This document shows, piece after piece, positions 34,995 through 46,355 of a stretch of 64,000 nucleotides of DNA. This DNA comes from Mytilus trossulus (lineage: Eukaryota > Mollusca > Bivalvia > Mytilida > Mytilidae), in the NCBI RefSeq assembly GCF_036588685.1, contig NC_086376.1, positions 17,292,411-17,356,410 of the forward strand, written 5' to 3'. The translations under genes and the position numbers were made by a program. Under the pieces are notes generated by a model, which was not told the DNA's origin, made no database searches, and saw nothing but the letters and a program-made list of their open reading frames with translations. How positions within the stretch are numbered: the stretch's first letter is position 1; every line of letters begins with the position of its first letter.

Positions 34995-36145
34995 CTTTAT
35001 ATGTGAAAAAGATGCATTAGTATTCAACTAATCACTCATTAATGTGTAAAATGTTAAGGTATAAAAGGACACAAATATCTGCTTATATCTATAAACTATA
35101 GGGTAGCTTTTCCATTAGTTTCAATCGTTATATATGTAATATAGCAACTTTCTTTTAATATGATTTAAGCAACCCCCCCCCCCCCAAAAAAAAAGAAAAA
35201 AGAAAAAAAAACCCAGCATAATCTTTAACAGAATTAATAAGACAATAAAATCGCGTTTTTCGTCTTAAACCTCTAAAGAGTTGTTTAACACGCAGCTTAA
35301 ACATGAACTCCTAATGGCAATGTTATAAACTTATATCATGGCAATCTCATTGACGACTGTAGATAAGAACATACCTGCTTCATTCAATGCTAAAAACCCA
35401 CAAAACCAGATTCCACACAGCAGTATGTTAGTAGTCGTACACGTCATCTTGTTCTACGAAAGGCTGTAAAAGCATATGTTATTGTTTTTAAATCATCATA
35501 AATCAGAGTACAAAAAGGTCAAAAATGTGATAATTTAGACCAAAATACAATACTCCCTATTGAATGAAAGATTTGAATGACAATAACATTAAAAGAAAAC
35601 AGATGACAGCACATAAAAAAAGACAATGCACATTACTTAAAATAATCAATTAATATTAGTGAAATGTGTTAAACTAAGATCGCCTTCCTATCAACAAAAT
35701 ATTTCCAATGTAGGTTTACGAAAACAAAATATACAACTGAAAAAATCGCTTATCAATAAATAATCGGCCATAACAATCACTAAGTAAATGCAGAGAAGTA
35801 AGTATTACCATACTAACAGAAAAAAAGGCCACATTCATCTCAGACAATTGTAGCAACATCAGTAATACTGACACATGTGACACATGGTATATATTGAGAA
35901 AAACAAAAGTATTTGTAATCTTGACGAATAAAAAACCACAAAAATATGATCATTCTTGTATTGTTTTATATAACAACAGTGATAAGTTATTGAATCACTC
36001 CTGTATCATCAACAAAAGTGATAAGGGTACGTAAACACATGTAAACTAGAATAGTTCTGGTACTTTTGTTTTGTTTTTCATATATTTAAATAGTTTCGCT
36101 GCTAGATCACTAAATAGCAATTCACGAAATTGTAAAATAATACCG

Positions 36146-36520
36146 TAAATAAAGCCAACAGTAGTTTACCGCTGTTCGAAATTAATATATCGATTGAGAG
36201 ACAAAAAAATCCAGGTTACAAACCAAAACTGAGGGAAACACATCAAATATAAGCGGGGAACTACGACTCAACAGAAACCCAACATTAAACTGTAACACAC
36301 AAAGCAACGAACTATCATATAACAATTGCCATTTTCTTGACTTGCTAGAGGGCACTTTAGGAAAACAAATAATTGATTGAACCTGGTTTTGTGGCATGCA
36401 AAACCTCCCTCGTTTATTGTAATGTTAAACATAACATTACAATGGCAACATTACATGATAGGACTACAATACAAATAGATGGGAGAACATTTAGGACAGA
36501 GAAACAAACGAATAATAGCT
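36146..36520 (+). repeat. Dispersed repeat copy (family F)
   Basis: AAAGCCAACAGTAGTTTACCG through AATGGCAACATTACATGATA, the fullest copy in the window. ORFs in it are chance frames. Confidence 0.75.
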
Positions 36521-36839
36521 AACACAAGGTACCAGGTTTAAAATGTTATACATCAGACTTGCGTTTCGGCCACACATGACCAACGGTAAATGATTGTTAA
36601 AAATCACAGAAATATAATAAAACATTGACTTTAATGCTTACCTCTGAGAACTTGCTGGCCACTTGTTAATTACATACATGGTGACGATTTATATAGTGTA
36701 GCAGTTTGCTGAATAAGCAAATTATAATAAGTTTAACCTTCGAGGGCAGTTGTTTCAATATGGCATGATATTTGTCACCAGTTTAACCTTGTCTAAAATG
36801 AGCAAGGTTTATTTTTATAATTATCTATGTCAACATTAT

Positions 36840-37065
36840 TCAAGTTGATACCTATCTTATATGTTGTAGTTTGTTTTAGATTTACAAGTTTGACTGTCCC
36901 TTTGGTATCTTTCGTCCCTCTTTTTGTATATTCTTTAGTTTTCTATGTTGTGTCATGTGTACTATTGTTTTTCTGTTTGTCTTTTTCATTTTTAGCCATG
37001 GCGTTGTCAGTTTGTTTTGGATTTATGAGTTTGACTGTCCCTTTTTTCGTTAATTTATTAAATTA
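36840..37065 (+). repeat. 3'-end fragment of the RT element family
   Basis: TTCTTTAGTTTTCTATGTTG and TGTCATGTGTACTATTGTTT match the sequence after the RT stop at 14265-14395. A tandem partial duplication of the TGAGTTTGACTGTCCC motif is visible. Confidence 0.65.
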
Positions 37066-37210
37066 ATTAATGTACAAATGCACAATTCTTAAGTAGAATC
37101 TGATAACAATAGGACTATATTCACTACATTATGAGTAATTCAAATTTGAAATTATGTGAACAAAACCTTTACACAACAGACAGGTAATTATAAAATAAAG
37201 CTCTCACTAA

Positions 37211-39051
37211 CACTACAAAAGTCTAAAAGTCTGAAAAGACCAGTTTTTGTCTTGATTTGCATGAACTTTTACTCGACATTCTCCAAAAGTATGACTTGTG
37301 TCTTAAATTTTCTTGACAAGTTCTCATTTATTTCAAATTTGTATGAAATTTACTTGACATATTCTTGACATTCTGAAAAGGTCTTAAAATTTCTTGACAA
37401 ATTCTTGACACTTGAATACTGTCTTAAAATTTCTCGACATATTCTTGACATTCTTATTTTTTCTCAGTATGGCTTGACATAACATTTGGAATTGATTCTT
37501 AAATTTACTTGACAGTTCTCAGTTTTACAAATATTTAATCTTTATTTCTCTTTACATCATGTACTGTTGTTTCAAGTTACACTTCTTACAACAAAAGATG
37601 AAAATTGGGCATGTAAAATAATTGAAAATTTGGGTATCAAAATTTTTTGTACAAATGCAAATGTGGCTATAAAATCTAATGTATAAAATAACTTAAATGT
37701 GGGTATGTTGATATAAAACAATTTAAATGTGTTTTTTTTTTAAATTACAAATTTTGATTCCTAAATCTTATAAATTAAATGATTTAAACCAATCATACTG
37801 TAGACATATTTAATTCTACATTCATAATATTCAATATTTATATGGTAAATAACTATATTGTCCAAAAATGTGGTTTATATAAAAAGTAAATTATGATGAT
37901 ATACAAATCATTCATTAACAGATAAAAAATTTCTGTAATGTCATCTGTTGAAATATATATTAAGTATTACACATAAACAGGATGTTCCCCACAAAATTAA
38001 GGTATTCATACCCCAGAATACACACAACTGTTAAATAGAAATTACTGATTTACCTGTAATCAGCCATACAACTTATCAGTTGACCAACTATGCCACTACA
38101 ATTTGAAAATTTTGTTAATAGATGAAAATGATGAAAATCATCATTTTGATGAAAAATTCAAAAATTTAACACTCCAATTTGAATAAAAAATGTTTTTGAG
38201 TTGTTCTAAAACATTAATAAGTTTTTTTAATCAAGATGAGAACAAGTTTTTTGACCTACACACCCCCCCCCCCCCTCCTTTTGTAGCCACATAAACCTAA
38301 AAGATGAATTGATGAATTGTGGGGTCCAAAGGAGACATATTATAAACTGCCTACAAGACACCTATTTTAGTATTAAAGCATATTTGACTGGCAGTTTTGC
38401 CAATTGCAAAAATCTAAATGCTGTTTGTCAGTTTTTTCGACTTATATTCGAAGTTAAAACAATCAAAACTTAACTACATTCGGATAATTCAGGGTATTCC
38501 AATTACGGTGAACCAAAAGGGTATTTTACTATACCAAATCAATCCTTGATTCTTCAAAGTTTAGTTTTGCCATAATAAAAAGGAGTATATAACAGCAATA
38601 AAATTTCATAAACAGTGCAGAATAAGTCTGTACAAATTTCAGGCGAAATTTATTCTGTTGAGAAAGTGTCAAGACATATTTCAGACTGTCAAGAATGTGT
38701 CGAGACATATTCAGACATTATTTAGAATGTCAAGAATATGTCAAGACATATTAAGACATTATTAAGAATGTCAAGAATATGTCAAGACAGATCGAGACAA
38801 AATTAAGACAGTCAAGAATTGGTCGAGACTAATCCAGACTCTTATCAGATGATACAGGAAGTGTCGAGAAATTTTAAGACAATGTTCATACTGTCAAAAC
38901 ACTTGTCAAGAAAATCAAGAACCTTATTAGACAAATTAATACCATGTCAAGAATTTTTAAATATTATTTAGACAAATTAAGAATGTCAAGTAAAAATTCA
39001 TGCAAATTCAGACAAAAACTGGTCTTTTCAGACTTTTTGACTTTTGTAGTG
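37211..39051. mobile_element. Non-autonomous CACTA-type DNA transposon
   Basis: Starts CACTACAAAAGTC and ends with its inverse GACTTTTGTAGTG. The terminal inverted repeats extend imperfectly for about 80 bp, including GTCTGAAAAGACCAGTTTTT. TAA flanks both sides (37208-37210 and 39052-39054), a 3-bp target duplication as expected for CACTA elements. Subterminal arrays of TTCTTGACA-type words (37260-37520) and the inverse TGTCAAGAA (38660-38990) fit the transposase-binding arrays of this superfamily. No transposase ORF inside, so mobility would depend on another copy. Confidence 0.8.
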
Positions 39052-39618
39052 TAAATTCCTGACAAGATATAACTATCAAAAACACTGGTTAAACAAAGAT
39101 TTTCAGATTTTTTTAAAATTAACTGAGGTGTTATAAAACTGGACTCATACATATTAATGCACCCAGAAAATATGAACATTTTATCGTTATCGATACATAA
39201 ATAATGAACGTTTGAAGGACAATATCAAAAAATAAAGATACAATATTATAAAAAACAACAAAAGAAACTATCATCAATGACCTTGCGTTCATATGATAAA
39301 ATCATTACTTAATTGATAGGGCTGGGCTTCCGTTACCCCATTCTTTTCATATAATTTAGATTTAAAAAAAAATGTATACCTTATATATTGCGTAGGTAAA
39401 AATGTTACCGTTTCCCATATTGTTTAGGTTTCGTGTGTTGTGTAATGTAAAAGTTGAATACCAAAGTGTATCAATTTACTTCAGAGACCAGCACATTTCA
39501 ATTATATTACCGAATACCTCTTTTAAAAAGAAACATATCTTTGTTGACATTCAAAGTTTAATTCGAGTGCTACTGATGAGTCTGATATACATGAAGAAGA
39601 GAAATGATCTTGAAATAT

Positions 39619-39722
39619 AGAATAATGGCATTTTTGTTTTTGATACTGACTTCATTAGCAAGAATATCAAGCGAGCCCGCGAGGTGATGAAGTCAGTATA
39701 CAAAAAGAAAATCACACAATGA
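39619..39722. repeat. Imperfect hairpin repeat
   Basis: TTTTTGATACTGACTTCAT and the inverse ATGAAGTCAGTATACAAAAA enclose a short AAGCGAGCCCGCGAG centre. Related to the hairpin at 46229-46355, which has a similar GACGAGCCCG centre. Confidence 0.55.
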
Positions 39723-40009
39723 CTGTTCTTTTTATCGGCAATTTGTCATTACTGTATTTTTTTATTGAGAATATTAGGTAGAATGAAATAGTTGGGATTG
39801 TTGTTCGGTTATTTGTATGACTTCGTATGAATTTCATTGATAAATCGACACGGATTGACTTGAGCACGCGACAACGTTTTACTTATACTCGACGTTATTG
39901 CACAATATTGTTGAGATTCAAGTCCTGTCAATGATCTTAAGGCAGTAAGATCAAAGAGAAAAAGTAAAAAAATCAGATTCTAACAAATTACAGGTCTGGT
40001 ATTGTCATA

Positions 40010-40696
40010 GTCCAGTTACATATAACTGGTTCAAGCACCAGTCGGAAAATAAAACGCAATTAACAAAACCTAAATGAAATAAAACGTCGTTACATCTGTA
40101 AACCGATCTGACAAACGAAAATTATAAACTTGTATATCAATATCTTCCTCGTCTGATCAATTATATAAAGTTCATGGGCAGGTTGTAAGGTTGAATCGAT
40201 GTATAATGTCCGAGTGGTGCTTAACCATATCACACTTTTCATTTAATTTCAAATAAAAATAAATACTGTTTCTTTTTTCATTTCAGTCAAACGTAGGATT
40301 GATTGCTTCATTTTGTAAGAGGTTGTAAGAGGATTTACATAGGTTTCTGCATCTGAGATGAAAAATCTAAATTAGAATATGAGCATTTATTTTATATCCA
40401 AACAACAGTCCTAACTATGATTCTCAAATTTATTCAGTTAACATTTCCGGGTTGAAATGGCATAGTATTTATCTAGAATTATAATTTAATTTAGAACAGT
40501 ATACAACGGTTCAACCTTACAACCTGCCCATGAACTTTGTATAATTGATCAGACGAGGAAGATATTGCTATGCAAGTTTATAATATTCGTTTGTCAAATC
40601 GGTTTACAGATGTAACGACGTTTTTTTTTAACTTAGGTTTTGTTAATTTCGTTTTATTTTCCGACTGGTGTTTGAACCAATTATATGTAACTGGAC
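40010..40696. mobile_element. Foldback element with about 190-bp arms
   Basis: Left arm 40010-40202 (GTCCAGTTACATATAACTGG onward) is the inverse of right arm 40506-40696, including GGCAGGTTGTAAGGTTGAA and its complement. TA lies on both sides (40008-40009 and 40697-40698), possibly the target duplication. The end also holds a small perfect palindrome, CAGTTACATATAACTG. No ORF; a MITE-like element. Confidence 0.75.
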
Positions 40697-40974
40697 TATA
40701 AAAATACTTCCAGATGCTCGTGTTTGAATGTTGTATTGGTGCTCATATATGCAATAGTTAAAGATTTCATACCGAGTGAGAAATTGAGTATCGCTTGAAA
40801 TCAAATCTAGTTACTAGTTAATTTCAATATACGATATAGAAATAAACGGTGAATGTATCAGGGTGCCGAATGGTACTTGAACTTTTTTGGTTACAAAACT
40901 ATGTGACACAGACTTTTTTTATGAAAACTCTAACTTTGTAATTACAAAATTTATTATTGTAGACAAAATATAAA

Positions 40975-41200
40975 AGAGAAGATGTGGTGTGATTGCCAAT
41001 GAGACAACTATCCAAAAAAGACCACAATGACACAAAAATTAACAACTATAGGTGACCGTACGGCCTTCAACAATGAGCAAAGCCCATACCGCATAGTCAG
41101 CTATAAAAGGCCCCGATAAGACAATGTAAAACAAATCAAACGAGAAAACTAACGGCCTTATTTATTTAAAAAAAAAAAATGAAAAAAAATGAAAGAAAAA
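40975..41200 (+). repeat. Dispersed repeat copy (family D)
   Basis: GATGTGGTGTGATTGCCAAT, GAGACAACTATCCA, AACTATAGGTGACCGTACGG, CATAGTCAGCTATAAAAGG, ending in an A-rich tract (41169-41200). The A-rich end suggests a retroposed SINE, but this is unproven. Confidence 0.75.
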
Positions 41201-41450
41201 AACAAATATGTGACACATAAATCATTACTGCAAACAAAATTCATAATTGTTAACTAAATTCATTATTGTAGACGCAATTCATTATTGTCATTTCACAATT
41301 CAAATTTGTAATTTCTGTTTATCAAAACTCGATTTTGTCTACACAAAAATAAGCACTAGTTTTGACAAAATCTCAGTTTTATGTACACATTAGTTTACAT
41401 ATACCAAACTAAACTAAATTGCATACAACATTTACTTATGCTTGTTAATA

Positions 41451-42211
41451 GTTATCAAATGTACCAGGATTATAATTTAGTACGCAAGACGCGCGTTTCG
41501 TCTACATAAGACTCATCAGTGACACTCAAATCAAACATATTTATAAAGCCAAACAAGTCAAAAGTTGAAGAGCATTGAGAATCCAAAATTCCAAAAAGTT
41601 GTGCCAAATACGGCTAAGATAATATATGCCTGAGATAAGAATATTCTTAGTTTTTCGAAAAATTAAAAGTATTGTAAACATGAAATTTATAAAAAAGACC
41701 ACATTATTGATATTCACTTCACCAAAGTGTTGACTACTGAGCTGGTGATACCCTCGCGGACGAAACGTCCACTAAGAGTAGCATCGACCCAGTGGTGTAA
41801 ATAGTTATCAAAGGTACCAGGATTATAATTTAGAACGCCGGGCGCGCGTTTCCTCTACAAAAGACTCATTAGGGAAGCTCAAATCAAAAATATGTATAAA
41901 GCCAAACAAGTACAAAGTTGAAGAGCATTGAGGATCAAATGTTCTAAAAAGTTGTGTCAAAAACAACTAAGGTAATCTATGCTTGGAATAAGAAAATCCT
42001 TACTTTTTCGAAAAATTGAAAGTATTGTAAACAGGAAATTTTTAAAAATGACCACATAATTGATATTCATGTCAACACCGAAGCGTTGAATACTTGGCTA
42101 ATGATACACTCGGGGACGAAACGTCCACCAGAAGTGGCATCGAACCAGTGGTGTAAATAGTTATCAAAGGTACCAGGATTCTAACTTAGTACGCCAGACG
42201 AAAAAAAAGAT
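41451..42211 (+). mobile_element. Head-to-tail hammerhead retrozyme-like array
   Basis: Units start at 41451, 41804 and 42160 with GTTATCAAAGGTACCAGGAT (or close), giving periods of 353 and 356 bp; the third is cut at 42200 by an A-rich junction. Each full unit reads ribozyme region, GTTGTGCCAAATACGGCTAA, a GTCAACACCGAAGTGTTGAC-type hairpin, CGAAACGTCCACCAG, and CAGTGGTGTAAATA. Multimeric repeats with one hammerhead per unit are the hallmark of retrozymes, non-autonomous retroelements copied through circular RNA. The RNA strand with the ribozyme is the minus strand here. Confidence 0.7.
41481..41530 (-). ncRNA. Type I hammerhead ribozyme, core intact
   Basis: Minus strand, in order: stem I 5' arm GTGTCA, core CTGATGA, stem II GTC-TTATGTA-GAC, GAAA, self-complementary minimal stem III ACGCGCGT, cleavage after GTC, stem I 3' arm TTGCGT. 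All conserved core bases are present. Stem I has one C-U mismatch (the family consensus is GCGTCA with TGGCGT) plus wobble pairs. The very short stem III resembles the schistosome satellite hammerheads, which work best as dimers. Confidence 0.65.
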
Positions 42212-42329
42212 TCGACCCTTTCAAAGGTCTCTGAAAACCGGGAAAACATGACATTGTTTGCCATCAACATCTCACAACAAATGGTTACAAGAAGACATTA
42301 TTATGTAAAAATTTTATACAAAAGGGACT

Positions 42330-43080
42330 AAAGATACCAAAGGGAGAGTCACACTCATAGATAGAAAATAAATTGACAACGCCATGGCTAAGAATAAAAA
42401 GACAAACATACAAATAATATTACAGAAGATTCATATTATTAGAAAACTCAAGACAAAGCAACACGAACTCCACCAAATTTAGAGTGATCTCCGGTGTTCC
42501 GGAAGGGTAAGCAGATCCTGCTACACATGTGGCACCAATCGTGTTGCTTGTGTTATTACAAATCCGGTAAATAGTCTAATTTGGGAGGTCACATTCGTGA
42601 AAAGGGAAAGGGTAATGTAGTTACGACATAAGGAACATATCGGATATCATCTGTCAAACGGTTATTCCATAACGGTCAACCAACTCATGATAGCGTTCGT
42701 AAAATTTATGAAGGGATGATTTTGAAACTTCACCATTTGGAACTCTTATTCCTTCTGAGTAGCAATCCTCTATGAAGACAATCATGATAGGAAATGTAAA
42801 CCTATTGGGAGATAAATAATCCGTATGCACTTCTGGAATGTTGCTACATAGAAATAGAAAGTTCTCAATTGGGAAGCTGAAATCATCAGTTTTGTTTTCA
42901 ACCAACCCTCATTATCATTTTATAGATGCAAGTCAAAATATGAGGCAGACTTAGCTGTATTTGTAGTATATTTTATCTCCAGTTCGATGGGATAGATTCG
43001 TTCAACATAGTCACCAAATATTGTATAATTAAGTGAGAACACATCATCTATATAGCGGAACGTAAAGTTAACGGATAGTT
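42330..43080 (-). pseudogene. Reverse-transcriptase element relic with YIDD motif
   Basis: Minus-strand frame from about 43068: VNFTFRYIDDVFSLNYTIF, GDYVERIYPIELEIK, KSASYFDLHL then stop; further on SSLHKFYERYHELVDRYGIT and QMISDMF in other frames. YIDD is the RT catalytic motif. Several stops and shifts mark it as dead. The 3' flank matches 14095-14390 in inverse. The most informative copy of this element here. Confidence 0.7.
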
Positions 43081-43257
43081 TATAAGCTCTGTAGTTTATT
43101 CGTATTCTTTGACTCTTTCAATTATCGGCATGCATTATATTGTCACAAGTCGGATTTTTGTGTGTGACTAGAACGAGGGTTTTCAGGGGGTGGAAGGTAA
43201 AAACTAAATACAAAAAAATATATCGGTTTTATGTAAAACTATAGCTAACAGCATAAA

Positions 43258-43530
43258 ATTTAGAATGGAAATAGGGAATGTGTCAAAGAGACGACAATCT
43301 GACCATAGAGCAGATAGCAGCCGGCTAATGGGTCTTCAATGCAGCGAGAAACTTCCGCGCCCGGAGGAGTCTTTCAGCTGGCCTATTAACAACTATGTTA
43401 CTAGTTCGTTCATCAGTGAAAATGGACGTCATACTGAACCCCAAATTTTACACAAGACACTTAAAATTAAAAATACATGTATGACATTGTTTCTAAAAAA
43501 AATGCTATTGTGTTGTTTTTTATAAAGTTT
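43258..43530 (+). repeat. Dispersed repeat copy (family C)
   Basis: GGAAATAGGGAATGTGTCAA, GACCATAGAGCAGA, GGGTCTTCAATGCAGCGAGA, then a GGACGTCATACTGAA segment. Its 86-residue ORF is repeat sequence. Confidence 0.7.
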
Positions 43531-45477
43531 GTGTTGATTTGTGGTTCCGTTTTACATTTTCAAGAAGATTACAGGGAAAAATAATGTGAGTATGGCATTA
43601 TTAAGAAAGAAAATAAGAGTTCTTATTTTTTATTTTAAAATTATATGATCATAACAATGGGAACTCAGGTTCAAAATAAATCCAGAATTTTATAGGTAAA
43701 TTAAAAACCAATTAACTGTCATATTCTACTTCCAGTTAGCTTGATGTATATGGGAGATGCTATTAATTACGTGGTGTGTAAGTGAACTAATACGATATGT
43801 ACGGGGTCAGTAAATTCCATATGGTGCGAGAGCGTATTATGTCACTAGCACACCGTGTAACGAATTTATCTTACCAACTATCTGCACATGTGGTATTGGG
43901 AATAGATGTCTATCAAGGTTATTAAAAAGACTTCAATTCTTAGTTTTAAAACATTTTCAAGAACCTACTTCCATTTGTCGATACAAATACAAATGCTAGC
44001 AATAAGAATTTGTTAGATTTAAATTTGTTTTATGCATGTATTTCAATTGTTTATTATAAGTTTTTTCGTCTGTTTAAACCTTCCAAATGTCAATTTGTTT
44101 TGAAAGGGAAGTAACTCCTTACTAACCCCATATGGTTACTAACCCTATATGTTAACTAACCATGTACATTTGTATTTCTTATATATATAGGAAACATATG
44201 AAGTCACCACGTGTAGTTGATTAACCAATCATATTCCCATAGATCTATAGAAGGTTATAAGATAATAATGTATATAACAAAATGCTCATAATTAAAAATA
44301 AGCTGTTTGTTATCAAGATGTTGTTTTACTATCCACTTTAGGATTACTGAGGCAGAAATTGAAATAATTAAAACCTAAGAAGATACGGTTTGATTGCCAA
44401 TGGGCCTAATTTTCATTGAAGGCATAACATGTAAATATAAGCAAATATAGATCACTCCTGTAACATGGAGACTTGGTTGTTTGCCATATGCAAAGACTGA
44501 CTTTCTCAATGAGTGTGATCGCATGTTAAACAAACATTTCTTGGTAAATGCTATAAAATACATTTTTAAGCCTGGCCTGAATTATTATTTACAAATGTAA
44601 TATACACAAAAAAAAGCAGACTATGTGGTAATCTTATTGTCCAAATAAAACAAAAATGTATATGTGCACATCTGTGTTATTTTTTTTAAAATAACAGTTG
44701 CATGCTATGTTTCCAGGTGATCTAAGTAGACTGAAGATAGATGCAGTACCATCAGTACTTAGCTTTCGTCCCGATATAAATATTGTAGATAGTTATCAAA
44801 GGTACCATGATTATAATTTAGTACGCCAGACGCGCGTTACGTTATCCAGAGAGGGTATGAGAGTGGAGAAAGCTATGCACCAATGAATTCAACAGGAAAA
44901 TGAAGTAGAGTCAGTAAATTAAAAGCAACTAAATAGTTCGTGCTTTATATAGACATATACGCACTTATGGATCTACAATCTATCGATATCTGTATCTTGG
45001 CATGGCTGAAGGTCTTGTTTTTCTCTGTTTATGACGTCTTTACACTAACTCCATTGGATGTTGGATGTGCACGGATCGATAAGTTAGTCTTAGATGCATG
45101 TTTTTTTTATTAGTTGTCAGTGGACATCAATTAGCTGTCAGTTAACTGCGAGTACTCTCCTATATGTAGCTACTGTCCTTTCGTTATCAGAATGTACAAG
45201 TTCCCATCCACGTCCACTCGAATTTTATCAATCTGATGAGTTAAGGCTTTTTCAACTGATTTTTATAGTTCGTTCTTATGTTGTACTGTAATACCAATGT
45301 TTTACCACTGTCCCTGGTTAAGGGATGAGTGTGATCCGGCTAACATGTTTAACCCCAGGCCATCAGTTTTCTCGTTTGAATTTTATACATTGTCATTTCG
45401 GGACCCTTTATATCTGACTATACGGTGTGGGATTTGCTCATTGTTAAAGGCCGTACGCTGACCTATAGTTGTTAATT
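43531..45477. other. Non-coding stretch with repeat fragments
   Basis: 44788-44850 is a truncated hammerhead-type unit (GTTATCAAAGGTACCATGAT to GCCAGACGCGCGTTACG). 45320-45477 is a reverse family D fragment. Nothing else recognised. Confidence 0.5.
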
Positions 45478-45789
45478 TTAGATAGTACCAAGTTTGAATC
45501 TGGGGATAGTCTATGGCGGATCGAGTCATTATTGTTCCAGACCTCATTGCAAACAATGAAGTTTATGTATAAACGACTACTAATCTTAAAGGAAAATCTA
45601 GAGTCAGAAGAAATTGGGTGGGATAGACGTGTTGCATTCAAGCGTACCCATATGGAACGCGTATTAGGATTAGCCAAACGTTTCAAATTATTCAGTCTGA
45701 ATTTCATAGTTAATTTGATTTGTGCTTTTGTGTGCTTCTTAGTTAGATATTTGTTTATTTTTGTTCTGATTGAGATTGTGGCACGGTAA
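45478..45789 (+). other. Unassigned open frame between two repeats
   Basis: A 104-codon open frame with no ATG near its start. Its first 70 residues (KFESGDSLWRIESLL, ENLESEEIGWDRRVAFK) look protein-like in composition; the rest runs into family E repeat. Bounded by family D (left) and E (right) fragments. I recognise no family. Could be a retroposed or captured exon, or chance. Confidence 0.2.
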
Positions 45790-46024
45790 TGACTGTTCCC
45801 CTATTTTAACAATTCTAACCTATTATGTCTGTTTTGTTCGCGCATCGTTGTAAATATAATATGATTTGATGCGACTGCCATACAAGTGAGAGGTTAAGTG
45901 CTATAAAACAAGGATCAATCTACAATTTTCTATATGTATAAGAAAATGCCTGTACTAAGTCAGGAATATAACAGTTATCATCCATTCGCTTTTTGTGTTA
46001 AACCTATGATGTTGCCATTTGGTT

Positions 46025-46215
46025 AGGACTTATATTATATCTAGAAATTAACTATGAGGGTCGGTTAAAAACAAAACTTTGCGACAAAAGGGACGAGTTC
46101 AGCCTCCCAATTGTGACCTTTTCATTTTTAAAACAATAGTTCTAAATGTAAAGTTGAAAACATAACTTCGTAAATTTGACTGATACCATCACAAATTGAT
46201 TGACTGTTAGTGCAT
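46025..46215 (+). pseudogene. Short RT element fragment
   Basis: LEINYEGRLKTKLCDKRDEF then SLPIVTF matches the segment that follows LHLEIDN in the RT relics at 30.7 and 42.9 kb. Confidence 0.6.
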
Positions 46216-46228
46216 ATTCGTTATATAT

Positions 46229-46355
46229 AGAATAATAGGTAGTTTCGTTTTTGATATTAACTATATCATGTGGAATATCTAGACGAGCCCGTTAGAACGA
46301 GTTAGGATATTCCAAATGCTATAGTCAGTATCAAAACGACACTACCTATTATTCT
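46229..46355. repeat. Hairpin (MITE-like) repeat
   Basis: GAATAATAGGTAGTTTCGTT at the left is the near-inverse of AACGACACTACCTATTATTC at the right, 127 bp in total, with an asymmetric centre. Confidence 0.7.

Larger units (their letters stand above)
32121..35447 (-). pseudogene. Two-kringle paralog, disrupted
   Basis: Exons: 35447-35375 (signal peptide, NILLCGIWFCGFLALNEA), 34994-34757 (kringle 1), 33826-33806 (linker), 32398-32121 (kringle 2). Order, phases and splice sites mirror the kringle-lectin gene. Two breaks: kringle 1 is 238 bases instead of 237, with a one-base excess at a G5A6 homopolymer (plus 34943-34953) that shifts frame between DYAG and STTETGRTCQAW; kringle 2 has an in-frame TGA at 32312-32310, right after KCQAW. 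All kringle cysteines are otherwise kept. Kringle 2 also has a TGTG|GTGTGG donor candidate at 32162, but RT debris, not lectin exons, follows. Probably a dead tandem duplicate. The homopolymer shift alone could be an assembly error; the TGA is harder to explain so. Confidence 0.75.

Noticed and set aside
41804-41890. A working hammerhead in the second unit of the 41.5-kb array
   Set aside because: Core reads CTAATGA, stem II is mispaired and the cleavage triplet is GCC, so it should be inactive.
43265-43525. 86-residue ORF
   Set aside because: Family C repeat sequence.
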